Assembly (NCBI RefSeq): GCF_001870515.1
Contig: NZ_MDGT01000002.1
Span: 372,066 to 436,065 of the forward strand
From: Idiomarina sp. MD25a
Lineage (GTDB): Bacteria; Pseudomonadota; Gammaproteobacteria; Enterobacterales; Alteromonadaceae
Length of the DNA: 64,000 nt
Direction of reading: 5' to 3'
Positions 1 through 8,875 of the stretch are shown piece by piece. Positions within the stretch are counted from its first letter, which is position 1. Each line of letters begins with the position of its first letter. The notes beneath the pieces were generated by a model. It was not told where the DNA came from. It saw only the letters and a list, made by a program, of their open reading frames with translations, and did no database searches. Both the position numbers and the translations under genes were made by a program.

Positions 1-503
1 TCATCGTAGGACCGGGTGCAGGTTTTAAAATAGCGCAAGGGCGTTTAGGTCCAGGCCGTATTCATCATTGCATGCGCGCCATCGGTGCCGCCGAGCGCAC
101 ACTCGATATGTTTATCGAGCGTGGCACATCGCGTATTGCGTTTGGGCAACCTTTGTTAAAGTTGGGTGGCAATACAGAACGTCTCGCAGATTTACGGGTT
201 GCCATTGATCAAGCGCGTTTACTCACCCTTCATGCAGCATGGCAAATTGATAAGATGGGTGCAATGAAGGCGATTAAAGCGATTTCGTCAATTAAATTGG
301 TCGCGCCGCAAGTACTGCAACGTGTGGTGGATGAAACCATGCAGCTGTATGGTGGCGCCGCGATGTGTCATGATACGCCTTTACCCGGTTTATTAGCGGT
401 CGCTAAATCATTGCGTATTGCCGACGGCCCTGACGCAGTGCATCGTGCAACCATTGCTAAAACTGAAGTAAGAGCATGGCAGGAGCGAATGAATGAGCGT
501 TGA
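1..503 (+). CDS. Acyl-CoA dehydrogenase, C-terminal part (cut by window edge)
   Basis: The frame is open from base 3, so the gene starts outside the window. The visible residues read VGPGAGFKIAQGRLGPGRI followed by IHHCMRAIGAAERTLDMF, which is the start of the C-terminal helical domain of ACAD10/11-like acyl-CoA dehydrogenases. The stretch QLYGGAAMCHDTPLP and the end RIADGPDAVHRATIAK are typical of the FAD/CoA-binding end of the family. These flavoenzymes oxidise acyl-CoA to 2-enoyl-CoA. Its last 11 bases overlap the next gene, an APH-fold kinase; in eukaryotic ACAD10/11 the same two domains are fused in one protein. Family certain; substrate unknown. Confidence 0.93.
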   Translation, partial: IVGPGAGFKIAQGRLGPGRIHHCMRAIGAAERTLDMFIERGTSRIAFGQPLLKLGGNTERLADLRVAIDQARLLTLHAAWQIDKMGAMKAIKAISSIKLVAPQVLQRVVDETMQLYGGAAMCHDTPLPGLLAVAKSLRIADGPDAVHRATIAKTEVRAWQERMNER

Positions 504-1575
504 TGCAAATAGCGTACTTGACCAGTCTTCTCCCGTTAGAACGGAAGAGTCATTACCGATTGAGTCACTTGATGCGTGGCTAAAAGCCGAACTACCTGAG
601 GTGGTCAGTGAGTCTTCGGGCGATTTAGCCATTACTCAGTATACCGGTGGGGCATCAAATTGGACTTATCGACTCGACTACCGAGATATTACTCTTGTTT
701 TGCGGCGCCCACCCGATGGTACTAAGGCGAAATCTGCCCACGACATGGGACGTGAATATCGATTCCAAAAGGCGCTCAAGCCTCATTTTCCAGAGGTGCC
801 GGAGGTGCTTGCACACTGCAAGGATGAGTCGGTTATCGGTGCTGAATTTTATGTGATGCGTCATGTTGAGGGAATTATTCCGCGTCGTCACTTTCCTCGC
901 CAACTGGAATTAAGTGAACCACAAGCGCGGCAACTCTGTTTAAACGCGATTGACCGCCTTGTCGCGTTACATAACGTGGATATCAATGAATCGGGCTTAA
1001 AACGGTTAGCAAAGGGTAAGGGCTATACCCAGCGCCAAGTAGAAGGGTGGTGCAATCGATTCGAACGGGCGAAAACATGGAATGTATTTGGCGCTAAAGG
1101 CATCATGCGCTGGATTCGAGAAAACCAACCAAACGAAGAGACCATTTGTATGACGCACAATGATTTTCGTTTGGATAACTTAGTATTGGATGCCGATGAC
1201 CCGACTCACATCATTGGTATCCTTGATTGGGAGCTCGCGACACTCGGTAACCCGCTGATGGACTTGGGTAATGCGTTGGCCTACTGGATTCAGTCCGACG
1301 ACGATAAAATAGCCCGAGCGACGAAGCGTCAGCCGAGTGATTACCCAGGCATGTTAAATCGAGCAGAAATCATCGCCTATTATTGCCAGCAGACGGGCGT
1401 AGCGGTGGCTGACTTTAAGTTCTATGAGGTGTTTGGTTTATTCCGTCTCGCCGTAATTGCACAGCAGATTTATTATCGTTACCACCATAAGCAGACGAAT
1501 AATCCAGCGTTTAAAAACTTCTGGTTTTTGGTCAACTACTTGTTATGGCGTTGCCGTCGCAAAATAAAACAATAA
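493..1575 (+). CDS. APH-fold (aminoglycoside phosphotransferase family) kinase, ACAD-associated
   Basis: A 360-residue protein of the APH/choline kinase fold. The catalytic loop is HNDFRLDN near residue 222, and the metal-binding DWELATLG follows near residue 244, so the kinase core looks intact. It overlaps the upstream acyl-CoA dehydrogenase by 11 bases and is followed 13 bases later by an SDR gene, so the three are probably co-transcribed. The same kinase plus dehydrogenase pairing occurs in ACAD10/11 and in levulinate catabolism (LvaA), where the kinase phosphorylates 4-hydroxyacyl-CoA. Action on a hydroxyacyl-CoA rather than an antibiotic is therefore the best inference. No resistance role is suggested by the context. 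Confidence 0.88.
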   Translation: MSVDANSVLDQSSPVRTEESLPIESLDAWLKAELPEVVSESSGDLAITQYTGGASNWTYRLDYRDITLVLRRPPDGTKAKSAHDMGREYRFQKALKPHFPEVPEVLAHCKDESVIGAEFYVMRHVEGIIPRRHFPRQLELSEPQARQLCLNAIDRLVALHNVDINESGLKRLAKGKGYTQRQVEGWCNRFERAKTWNVFGAKGIMRWIRENQPNEETICMTHNDFRLDNLVLDADDPTHIIGILDWELATLGNPLMDLGNALAYWIQSDDDKIARATKRQPSDYPGMLNRAEIIAYYCQQTGVAVADFKFYEVFGLFRLAVIAQQIYYRYHHKQTNNPAFKNFWFLVNYLLWRCRRKIKQ

Positions 1576-1588
1576 ATGGACGTGTACT

Positions 1589-2356
1589 ATGCAAGAACAG
1601 CAAACCGTATTAATTACTGGCGCGAGCTCGGGGCTCGGCGAGGGTATGGCGAAAGAGTTCGCCAGCAAGGGATACCACTTGTGCCTGTGTGCTCGGCGTA
1701 TTGAGCGTTTAGAAGCGTTAAAAAGTGACATCGAGCAAGCTTACCCAAAGGCTAACGTATACATTGCAGCGCTTGATGTTAACCAACACAACGATGTATT
1801 TGACGTGTTTGAGCGTTTTAAATCAGAAGCAGGCTCGATTGATAAAATCGTTGTTAATGCAGGGATGGGCAAAGGTGCTTCGTTAGGCACGGGTTACTTT
1901 GCTGCTAATCGAGCCACGGCTGAAACGAACTTCGTTGCAGCGTTGGCGCAATGCGAGGCGGCTATGGGTATTTTCAGAGCACAAGAACGAGGTCATTTGA
2001 TCACCATCGCTTCGATGAGTGCATTGCGCGGTATGCCTCGTGCAATGACGGTATATGCGGCAACCAAAGCCGGTTTAGCATCGATGTCGGAAGGGATCCG
2101 CGCTGATTTGCTTAAGACCTATGGCAAGAACAGTCCTATCAAAGTCACCACATTATTCCCGGGTTATATTCGCTCGGAAATTAATGAAAAAGTAAAGAAC
2201 ACACCGTTTATGATTGGCACCGAAGAGGGCTGTCGTAAATTGGTAAAAGCCATAGAAAGAGCGCCCGTCAAAGCCTATGTACCCGGTTGGCCGTGGCGCG
2301 TTATTGGCTTTTTAATGAAGCGCTTGCCACTGAGTTGGGTGCTCAAACTGACCTAA
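1589..2356 (+). CDS. Short-chain dehydrogenase/reductase
   Basis: A 255-residue classical SDR. The NAD(P)-binding TGASSGLGEG motif lies at residues 9-18, NAG near residue 90, the catalytic Ser in TIASMSAL near 142-147 and the YxxxK pair (YAATK) near 156-160. ARR after the second strand suggests NADP preference. A hydrophobic C-terminus (GWPWRVIGFLMKRLPL) resembles membrane-associated SDRs of lipid metabolism. It lies 13 bases after the APH-fold kinase gene, so it probably serves the same acyl-CoA route, for instance in hydroxy/keto interconversion. The substrate cannot be read from the sequence. It ends directly against the stop of the convergent next gene. Confidence 0.9.
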   Translation: MQEQQTVLITGASSGLGEGMAKEFASKGYHLCLCARRIERLEALKSDIEQAYPKANVYIAALDVNQHNDVFDVFERFKSEAGSIDKIVVNAGMGKGASLGTGYFAANRATAETNFVAALAQCEAAMGIFRAQERGHLITIASMSALRGMPRAMTVYAATKAGLASMSEGIRADLLKTYGKNSPIKVTTLFPGYIRSEINEKVKNTPFMIGTEEGCRKLVKAIERAPVKAYVPGWPWRVIGFLMKRLPLSWVLKLT

Positions 2357-2809
2357 TTAATCATCGCATGCCGTTGCTTGGTTATCGATTGCGACGGCCA
2401 AGCTATGGCTTGTGCCGTCTTTATCCTTGTAGATAAAGACCGGTTCAGCGAGGTTAAAATCGAGCTTATTGGCCGCATGTGAAACCGTTAAACGACGGTC
2501 GTTGAGGTGAATACGCACACAGGGTTCACCTGCAACGGTTAATATCCGCTGCCACTCTTCAGTTAAAGGTTCATAGAGCCATATCTCGGTGCCCTGCCAA
2601 GTGGTTTCTGAGCCGCGAGTACATTGATAGGTGTGCACTTCAGCGGCACGATCTTGAGTTTGTTCGAGTTGTTGTAACTGACAGTCACCGGCATGGGGTG
2701 GGTCGGGTGCCATGATGGTGTATTGGTATACGACGATACTTATTACGATTAAACCAAAGGTCACGCCAGCGGCCGCAATGATCAGCGCCATTCGTTTAAC
2801 TATCTGCAT
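2357..2809 (-). CDS. Hypothetical single-pass membrane protein with Cys-containing periplasmic domain
   Basis: The open frame runs up to 3109, but its upper part is antisense to the small gene at 2922, so I place the start at the ATG at 2809 (150 residues). There is one transmembrane segment at about residues 7-27 after a short basic start. The remainder is a polar, probably periplasmic domain with four cysteines (DCQ, YQC, EPC, ACDD at the C-terminus) that could form two disulfides. No family is recognised. It is transcribed away from the small membrane-protein genes, with a shared 112-base upstream region. Reading-frame reality is likely, start moderately sure. Confidence 0.6.
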   Translation of the reverse strand: MQIVKRMALIIAAAGVTFGLIVISIVVYQYTIMAPDPPHAGDCQLQQLEQTQDRAAEVHTYQCTRGSETTWQGTEIWLYEPLTEEWQRILTVAGEPCVRIHLNDRRLTVSHAANKLDFNLAEPVFIYKDKDGTSHSLAVAIDNQATACDD

Positions 2810-2921
2810 GTATTGTTCTATCCGTGTCAGCGTAGGCTCTAAGGTAACATATTCTTTTTTGTCTGTTAAAAAAGCGTTATGGTGGTATTCGACCAAAGCA
2901 TAATAATAACGAGGTGAATAA

Positions 2922-3182
2922 ATGTGGCAACGTGTTACTGCAATAGTACTGCTGATTGTAGGTTTACTTTTAGCCGTACTCGGAGTCGTAAGTGAGTTTG
3001 ATACTATCATTCGGCTAACGGGCGCAGGCTTAATGCTGGTGGCTTTAATTTGGCTGTATCGGTTGCCCACGTTAAATAAGCTGAATGAACAAAGTAAACA
3101 GCCGCTCAAGTGGTATCAGTCTCCAATTGTTTGGGTGCCCGTGATAGGCATTATTATTTATTGTGTGAGCTTAGCGCTGTAA
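2922..3182 (+). CDS. Small three-helix membrane protein, unknown
   Basis: An 86-residue hydrophobic protein. Segments at roughly residues 7-25, 28-46 and 68-86 are long enough to cross the membrane; the middle loop (PTLNKLNEQSKQPLKW) is polar. A good ribosome binding site (cgagg) sits 8 bases before the ATG. It is 11 bases upstream of another small membrane protein gene and just ahead of pxpABC, all in the same direction, so an operon is plausible. I do not recognise the family and give no function. Confidence 0.65.
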   Translation: MWQRVTAIVLLIVGLLLAVLGVVSEFDTIIRLTGAGLMLVALIWLYRLPTLNKLNEQSKQPLKWYQSPIVWVPVIGIIIYCVSLAL

Positions 3183-3193
3183 GGAAAGCAGGC

Positions 3194-3598
3194 ATGAATC
3201 TTTTTAAGCGAATTGTCATTTTAGCGGGCGCGGTGGGTCTATTTTTTTATACCGCTTCACAAGACCAATTAGTCGCTGCGATTGCTGACTATCAATTGAG
3301 TTGGTATCAACTGGGTGTGCCAGTTGCATGGGGCATCATTTTGGGTGGTTTACTCGCATTGTTGCGTATTCAAAAGCTATTAAGTTGGCTGCCTCCGATT
3401 ACTTTGATAGCAAGCGGCTTAACGACGATGGGGCTCGTGGGTGCTGTCGCTATTTTCGCTAAACACCAGCTAGTCGTGCTGGCTTTACCTGCCCTGCAAA
3501 TTGCCAGTATCGGTGTCGGGTTGTATTTGTTTGCAGTGAGCTACACTCGGTTAACAGGTGACATTACCGCACGTAAACAAGACAAAACCAAATCATGA
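3194..3598 (+). CDS. Small four-helix membrane protein, unknown
   Basis: The frame is open from 3110, but the ATG at 3194 has an aaggaaag ribosome binding site directly upstream and follows the previous stop by 11 bases, so I use it (134 residues). Four hydrophobic segments are visible, at about residues 5-20, 35-55, 62-84 and 89-110, with a basic C-terminal tail (TARKQDKTKS). No catalytic motif is seen. The stop lies 13 bases before pxpA. Co-transcription with the 86-residue membrane protein, and perhaps with the pxp genes, hints at a transport or membrane accessory role, but that is inference only. Confidence 0.62.
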   Translation: MNLFKRIVILAGAVGLFFYTASQDQLVAAIADYQLSWYQLGVPVAWGIILGGLLALLRIQKLLSWLPPITLIASGLTTMGLVGAVAIFAKHQLVVLALPALQIASIGVGLYLFAVSYTRLTGDITARKQDKTKS

Positions 3599-3604
3599 TA
3601 TACT
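3596..3604 (+). promoter_or_regulatory. Extended -10 element just before pxpA
   Basis: TGATATACT has the TGnTATAAT layout with one mismatch. No convincing -35 lies 16-18 bases upstream, which extended -10 promoters can do without. Transcription would begin at about 3611, next to the pxpA ATG at 3612, giving a leaderless or near-leaderless message. No ribosome binding site precedes that ATG, consistent with this. Confidence 0.35.
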
Positions 3605-3611
3605 TTGTCGT

Positions 3612-4388
3612 ATGAATACGCATACGATTAGAAAAATTACACTCAACTGTGATATCGGTGAGAGCTTTGGCGCTTATAAGATGGGCGAGGATGAACTTAT
3701 CATGCCGCACATCGACTGCGCTAATATTGCATGTGGCTTTCACGCATCCGACCCACTGACGATGACTCAGACGGTGGCACTGGCAGCACAACACCAAGTC
3801 AAGATTGGAGCCCACCCGAGCTATCCAGATCTTGTTGGTTTTGGGCGGCGGCACATGGACTGCTCAGAGCAAGAAATTATTGCTCTCATCATGTATCAAG
3901 TCGGTGCACTTAATGGTATCGCCGCACGTTATGATGAATCGGTTGCTTACGTTAAGCCTCACGGTGCGTTGTATAATGATATGCTGCGTGACAGTGAGAT
4001 ATTTAAAGCGGTGTGTAAGGCAGTTAGTTACTTGCAAACCCAACAACGTCAACCGCTACCACTGATGGTTATGGCAACGCCGCAAAACTCTGAGTGGCAG
4101 GCATTAGCATCTAACTATGACGTTTACTTATGGTTTGAGGGTTTTGCAGACCGTCGCTATAACCATAAAGGTCGGCTTGTATCACGAAAGCAAAGCGGCT
4201 CGGTTCTGACCGAGGAAGCCGATGTACTTGAACAAGCGAACCGGTTTGCTCGACGCGAGCCTATTATTGACAAAGATGGTAACGAGCGAATGATTAGTAT
4301 CGACTCACTGTGCGTTCACGGCGACAACCCATCCGCGGTCGAAACCGTGTCGAAAATACGTGAGTTACTGCACTCGATACCCGAATAA
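3612..4388 (+). CDS. pxpA: 5-oxoprolinase subunit A (LamB/YcsF family)
   Basis: A 258-residue protein of the LamB/YcsF family, the subunit of PxpABC that works with PxpBC to cleave 5-oxoproline to glutamate with ATP. The N-terminal LNCDIGESFG, GAHPSYPD, GFGRRHMD and YVKPHGALYND motifs are present, and SLCVHGDNPSAV lies near the C-terminus. The frame is open from 3558, but the family start is matched by the ATG at 3612. No ribosome binding site precedes it and an extended -10 lies at 3596-3604. pxpB follows after 20 bases, and all three subunits are present and complete. Confidence 0.93.
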   Translation: MNTHTIRKITLNCDIGESFGAYKMGEDELIMPHIDCANIACGFHASDPLTMTQTVALAAQHQVKIGAHPSYPDLVGFGRRHMDCSEQEIIALIMYQVGALNGIAARYDESVAYVKPHGALYNDMLRDSEIFKAVCKAVSYLQTQQRQPLPLMVMATPQNSEWQALASNYDVYLWFEGFADRRYNHKGRLVSRKQSGSVLTEEADVLEQANRFARREPIIDKDGNERMISIDSLCVHGDNPSAVETVSKIRELLHSIPE

Positions 4389-4408
4389 CAACAAGAGGGA
4401 AACTGAGC

Positions 4409-5110
4409 GTGAAACCTTCCATAGTCAATGCGGGTGCTGATGCGGTGATCGTCTATTTTGCAGATGAAATCAGCATCGAGGCGAACCAACGCGTACTGCA
4501 ACTTGATTCAGCGATAGCCAGCAGCGATTTAGCGATACTCGAAACCGTACCGGCATACTCATCGCTCATGGTTTATTACGATATTACTCGGCATTCAGAT
4601 ACCGATATACGTGCCTCGATCAAAGCTATCATTGAGTCCCTGCCTGAACTCCAACAGGTTAACGCGGAGCAGGGGCAAACACACGTCATTCCTGTTTATT
4701 ACGATGAGACGGTCGGGCCTGATTTAGCACGTATTGCGGAGCTTCACGGATGCAGTGTCGAGGAGGTTATAGAGCGCCATTGTCGGGACAGCTATCGCGT
4801 ATATGCATTGGGGTTTGCACCGGGCTTTGCTTACATGGGCGAAGTCGCCGAAGATTTACAGGCCCCTCGGTTGGACTCACCTAGAACACGAATTCCAGCG
4901 GGGAGTGTTGCCATTGCTGAACGGCAAACAGCGATTTATCCCTTAGCATCGCCTGGCGGCTGGAACATCATTGGTCGCACGACCTTTCCATTATATGAAC
5001 CTCAGAAAGGCATTCTGAATCAACTTAACTCGGGTGATACGGTGCGATTTAAGGCGATTTCAAAGGATGAGTTTATCACGGCTGGCGGCTCAGTGGAGGC
5101 ATTCGAATGA
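4409..5110 (+). CDS. pxpB: 5-oxoprolinase subunit B (KipI-like)
   Basis: A 233-residue protein with the KipI/AHS1 fold. GFAPGFAYMG, the PRTRIPAGSVAIA block and the SPGGWNIIGRT motif are all diagnostic of the family. It starts at a GTG with an agaggga ribosome binding site about 10 bases upstream. It acts in the cytoplasm with PxpA and PxpC in ATP-dependent opening of 5-oxoproline. The stop overlaps the pxpC start by four bases (ATGA), so B and C are translationally coupled. Confidence 0.93.
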   Translation: MKPSIVNAGADAVIVYFADEISIEANQRVLQLDSAIASSDLAILETVPAYSSLMVYYDITRHSDTDIRASIKAIIESLPELQQVNAEQGQTHVIPVYYDETVGPDLARIAELHGCSVEEVIERHCRDSYRVYALGFAPGFAYMGEVAEDLQAPRLDSPRTRIPAGSVAIAERQTAIYPLASPGGWNIIGRTTFPLYEPQKGILNQLNSGDTVRFKAISKDEFITAGGSVEAFE

Positions 5111-6048
5111 TTGAAGTGATCGAACCCGGCATGTACGCCACGATTCAGGATTTTGGTCGCTTAGGCTATTTAAAAAAAGGCTTAACGCGCGGCGGACCTA
5201 TTGATGAAAATGCCTTTTTATGGGGCAACTACCTGCTAAAAAATGAAGCAGGTGCCGCTCAAATTGAAATTGTATTAGGGGGCTCTAAGTTTAAGTTTAC
5301 CTCTGCTGCCGCAGTGGCTGTATGCGGTGCTGATGTGAGCTTAAAGCTGGATAACGAGGACCGAAATATTTGGGAGACGTTTCAGGTTGAAGCGGGTCAA
5401 GTGTTGAGTATTGGACCTGCAAGGAGCGGACTGCGTGCTTATTTAGCCGTCGCAGGTGGAATACAGGTCGAGCCGCAATGGGGCAGTTGCGCAACGGTTA
5501 AGCGTGAGCAGTTAGGCGGTCACCGCGGTGATGGTAGTGCGCTGCAAAAAGGCGATACATTGGCTATTGAGCCCTCAACCTGTGAGTTAACGCAGCGTAT
5601 TCCTTGGCGTTACCGTCCTGATTACAGTAAGCCACCGGTCTTAGGTCTGATACCTGGTTTTCAGTACGACCAGTTTGCTATGGCTGAGCGCGAAAAACTG
5701 AGCTTCCACGAGTATAAGATTAGCCAACAGAGTGATCGGATGGGGATTCGACTTGAAGGACCCGCGATTGAGTATGCGGGTAAAGGCTTAGTCTCTGAGG
5801 GAATCAATATTGGCTCAGTGCAGGTACCGCCGAATGGCCAACCCATTATTATGATGAACGATCGCCAGACGTTGGGGGGCTACCCCAAGCTTGGTAATAT
5901 AAGTCCACTGGATTTGTCACGTTTGGCACAATGTCGACCAGGTCAAACCGTGCAGTTTACTCGAGTTGAAGTTGCTAAAGTACAACAGCAATTAACGAAC
6001 TATTATGACTTTTTTGGCATCACACCTGCTTGCCAGACGGATCATTAA
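5107..6048 (+). CDS. pxpC: 5-oxoprolinase subunit C (KipA/AHS2 family)
   Basis: A 313-residue AHS2-family protein (biotin-dependent carboxylase-like domain). The family opening IQDFGRLGYLKKGLTRGGPID, AYLAVAGGI and the late SEGINIGSVQVPPNGQPI and TLGGYPKLG motifs are all present. It forms the 5-oxoprolinase with PxpA and PxpB. It overlaps pxpB by four bases. glnS starts 58 bases after its stop on the same strand with no obvious terminator between, so read-through into glnS is possible. Confidence 0.93.
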   Translation: MIEVIEPGMYATIQDFGRLGYLKKGLTRGGPIDENAFLWGNYLLKNEAGAAQIEIVLGGSKFKFTSAAAVAVCGADVSLKLDNEDRNIWETFQVEAGQVLSIGPARSGLRAYLAVAGGIQVEPQWGSCATVKREQLGGHRGDGSALQKGDTLAIEPSTCELTQRIPWRYRPDYSKPPVLGLIPGFQYDQFAMAEREKLSFHEYKISQQSDRMGIRLEGPAIEYAGKGLVSEGINIGSVQVPPNGQPIIMMNDRQTLGGYPKLGNISPLDLSRLAQCRPGQTVQFTRVEVAKVQQQLTNYYDFFGITPACQTDH

Positions 6049-6106
6049 TTGCGATCATAAGTAATATCCTTTTTTGAGCTCAAAAGTTGTTGGAGAACAT
6101 ACACGC

Positions 6107-7789
6107 ATGTCAGAAACTGAGCATCGTCCAAGTAATTTTATTCGCCAAATTATTGATAAAGATTTGGCAGAAGGAAAGCATACGTCAGTACATACTCGCT
6201 TCCCACCGGAACCGAATGGTTTTTTGCACATTGGTCATGCTAAATCAATCGTGTTGAACTTTGGTATTGCCGAAGATTACCAGGGTACCTGTAACCTGCG
6301 ATTCGATGATACCAACCCTTTAAAAGAAAAAGTTGATTACGTCGAGTCGATCAAACGCGATGTTGCTTGGTTAGGTTATCAGTGGGAAGGTAACCCTCGT
6401 TATTCATCGGGATACTTTGATGAGTTACACGGGTTTGCGATGGAGCTCATTGAAAAAGGACTCGCGTACGTGGATTTCTCTGACCAAGAGACCATGCGTG
6501 AAATGCGCGGCACGCTGAAAGAGCCGGGCACCAACAGCCCTTACCGGGACACGTCGGTCGAAGAAAACTTGGATTTATTCAAGCGTATGACAGCGGGCGA
6601 ATTTAAGGATGGTGAGTGTTGCTTGCGAGCTAAAATTGATATGGCATCGCCGTTCATGTGCATGCGCGATCCGGTGATTTATCGCGTGCGACACGTGCAT
6701 CACCACCAAACCGGTGACAAATGGTGTGTGTATCCAATGTATGACTTCACACATTGTATTTCTGATGCGTTAGAGGGCATTACGCATTCATTGTGTACTT
6801 TGGAGTTTCAAGATAATCGCCGTTTGTACGACTGGGTTTTGGATAATATCAGTATCGACTGTCATCCTCAGCAGATCGAATTCTCGCGCTTGAACTTGCA
6901 ATATACCGTGATGAGTAAACGCATCATCAATAACTTGGTTGAGGAAGGCAAAGTGTCAGGTTGGGATGACCCTCGTGTATCGAGTATTGCGGGTTTGCGT
7001 CGTCGTGGCTACACGCCATCGTCTATCCGTGAGTTCTGTCGTCGTATTGGTGTCACCAAAATGGATAACCAAGTTGAAATGGGTATGCTTGAAGCCTGTA
7101 TACGTGATGACTTAAACGAAAACGCACCGCGTGCGATGGCGGTAATGGACCCTATTAAACTGGTTATCGAAAACTATCCAGAGGGTCAGCAGGAGCTACT
7201 TGATGCGCCTAATCATCCGAATAACCCGGATATGGGGAGCCGCCAAGTGACTTTCTCACGTGAAGTCTACATTGAACGTGAAGACTTCCGTGAATCGGCT
7301 AATAAGAAGTTTAAGCGACTGGTGTTAGACAAAGAAGTTCGTCTCAGAAATGGTTATGTGGTTAAGGCTGAACGCTGTGATGTTGATAGTGACGGGCAAG
7401 TAACGACCGTATACTGTACCTATGACCCTGATACTTTGGGCAAAGATCCAGCCGATGGTCGTAAAGTGAAAGGTGTTATCCATTGGGTTTCGGCAGATAC
7501 AGCGAAAGAAGCTGAGTTTCGTATCTATGACCGTCTGTTCCGTGTGCCGAATCCTGCTGCGGAAGATGACTTATTCGCTGCGCTAAACCCTGACTCACTC
7601 GTGGTTAAGCACGGCTTTGTTGAAGCCAACTTAGCCGAGGCGAAAGTTGAGCAACCGTACCAGTTTGAACGTTTAGGTTATTATGTGTTGGATAGTGACG
7701 CTGAGAAAGAACAGCGCCTCATCTTTAACCAAACCGTGGGTCTACGTGATAGCTGGGCTAAAATCGAACAGCAGGGCGATGCTGCATAA
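6107..7789 (+). CDS. glnS: Glutaminyl-tRNA synthetase
   Basis: A class I synthetase of 560 residues (E. coli 554) that charges tRNA-Gln with glutamine. The HIGH signature (HIGHAKS) lies at about residues 41-44 and the KMSKS-equivalent VMSKR near 267-271. The N-terminus [21 protein letters not shown] closely resembles E. coli GlnS. The frame is open from a TTG at 6074, but the ATG at 6107 preceded by ttggaga fits the family start. A 14-base palindrome (TTTTGAGCTCAAAA, 6072-6085) lies in the leader. It ends at a strong terminator shared with the convergent reductase gene. Confidence 0.97.
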   Translation: MSETEHRPSNFIRQIIDKDLAEGKHTSVHTRFPPEPNGFLHIGHAKSIVLNFGIAEDYQGTCNLRFDDTNPLKEKVDYVESIKRDVAWLGYQWEGNPRYSSGYFDELHGFAMELIEKGLAYVDFSDQETMREMRGTLKEPGTNSPYRDTSVEENLDLFKRMTAGEFKDGECCLRAKIDMASPFMCMRDPVIYRVRHVHHHQTGDKWCVYPMYDFTHCISDALEGITHSLCTLEFQDNRRLYDWVLDNISIDCHPQQIEFSRLNLQYTVMSKRIINNLVEEGKVSGWDDPRVSSIAGLRRRGYTPSSIREFCRRIGVTKMDNQVEMGMLEACIRDDLNENAPRAMAVMDPIKLVIENYPEGQQELLDAPNHPNNPDMGSRQVTFSREVYIEREDFRESANKKFKRLVLDKEVRLRNGYVVKAERCDVDSDGQVTTVYCTYDPDTLGKDPADGRKVKGVIHWVSADTAKEAEFRIYDRLFRVPNPAAEDDLFAALNPDSLVVKHGFVEANLAEAKVEQPYQFERLGYYVLDSDAEKEQRLIFNQTVGLRDSWAKIEQQGDAA

Positions 7790-7802
7790 GTGCTTATCAA
7801 CA

Positions 7803-7831
7803 AAAAAACCGGCTCATCAGCCGGTTTTTTT
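7803..7831. terminator. Bidirectional intrinsic terminator after glnS
   Basis: The stem CCGGCT/AGCCGG with a CATC loop is flanked by an A run on the left and a T run on the right, so it can end transcription from both directions. It sits between glnS and the convergent gene, whose stop codon overlaps its right end. Confidence 0.9.
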
Positions 7832-8873
7832 AATGTTCAATGAACTGATCAAGTAGTTTAGCGCCACATAGGCGGGATGGCGTGTAATAGCCACCTGGCA
7901 AAGCTTCATGTTGTAAAATATAAAGTGCGACTTCAACGGCTCCTTCTGCTGTGACGGTATAGCCATTTTTTATTTTGAAGCGCATAGATTTCGTGTCTCC
8001 ACGTTTATTTTTGACCTCTCCCCAAATATAGGTCGGGTTAGCTTTACGTGCGTCTTCATCTGGACCCGCGCTACTGCGCTGATCGACTTTTGCTTTCAGT
8101 TGGTTCTGTACCCAACGTGACTTAAACAACCATCGTAACCAGTTCACTCTACGAAGTCGTTTAATTAACTTAGGTGGGGCTGGAATATAAACTTCAATGT
8201 TGGGTATCGATGTGGTGTAAAATGCGGTGGCCACGTCGCCCCATGGAATAGTCATCGCCGACTTAACACCGTTGCCAAAGTCAATGCGGCGCTCTTTCCA
8301 TGCCAATGGCACTGAGCTGACAATACCGTCGATGCGTGCTGCGCCTCCATGTCCTAAACGCTCAATACTTGTTTTAGCTGTGCCGCGGCTCATTCTTGAG
8401 GCCGAATCAAATCCCAACGCGAGATGAGTTGCGTCAGGCATTTGTGCATACAGACGTGCAGCCAAGCAATCCGTAGGAATGACATCAAAACCTACACCTG
8501 GACACAACACGACACCTGCCTTTTTGGCTGCCTCAGACTGCGAATGTGCATATTCAAACACGTCAATCTCGCCTGTAATGTCGAGATAATGCGTAGTGGT
8601 GCTAATACACGCCTGAATAAGCGGGGCGGCGGTTTTGCTAAAGGGACCCGCGCAATTAATGACGAGGTCGACATCATGCAGCTGTTGCTTGACTTGAGAG
8701 GGATCTGAAAGAGAGAAAATGCGATGCTGGAGCTCGAGTGCTCCAGCAATATGCTCAATTTCGGACTTATTACGTCCTGCTAAAACAGGATGATAACCGC
8801 GAGCGACTGCTTTACGGGCAATGAGTTTACCGGAGTATCCATTTGCACCATAAATCAGCCAGCGCAGCGCCAT
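7830..8873 (-). CDS. Saccharopine dehydrogenase-like NAD(P)-binding protein (trans-acting enoyl reductase type)
   Basis: A 347-residue Rossmann protein. YGANGYSGKLIARKAVARG at residues 8-26 is the dinucleotide-binding start, followed by VLAGRNKSEI and the VINCAGPFSKTA block typical of saccharopine-dehydrogenase-like and trans-acting enoyl reductase proteins. A CPGVGFDVIPTDCLAARL segment near the middle is also family-like. It starts two bases after the fur stop on the same strand, so it is probably the last gene of the fldA-fur transcript. The substrate is unknown; true saccharopine dehydrogenase activity is not supported by context. Confidence 0.82.
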   Translation of the reverse strand: MALRWLIYGANGYSGKLIARKAVARGYHPVLAGRNKSEIEHIAGALELQHRIFSLSDPSQVKQQLHDVDLVINCAGPFSKTAAPLIQACISTTTHYLDITGEIDVFEYAHSQSEAAKKAGVVLCPGVGFDVIPTDCLAARLYAQMPDATHLALGFDSASRMSRGTAKTSIERLGHGGAARIDGIVSSVPLAWKERRIDFGNGVKSAMTIPWGDVATAFYTTSIPNIEVYIPAPPKLIKRLRRVNWLRWLFKSRWVQNQLKAKVDQRSSAGPDEDARKANPTYIWGEVKNKRGDTKSMRFKIKNGYTVTAEGAVEVALYILQHEALPGGYYTPSRLCGAKLLDQFIEH

Positions 8874-8875
8874 AA

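Noticed and set aside
493-1575. Aminoglycoside resistance kinase
   Set aside because: The fold is shared, but the gene overlaps an acyl-CoA dehydrogenase gene and the catalytic loop resembles the ACAD10/11-associated group.
2810-3109. N-terminal extension of the minus-strand gene at 2357
   Set aside because: It is antisense to the small membrane-protein gene at 2922 and has no protein-like pattern before about residue 85.
6072-6085. TTTTGAGCTCAAAA palindrome as a glnS operator
   Set aside because: It is AT-rich, single, and no regulator is linked to it; kept only as a remark in the glnS entry.
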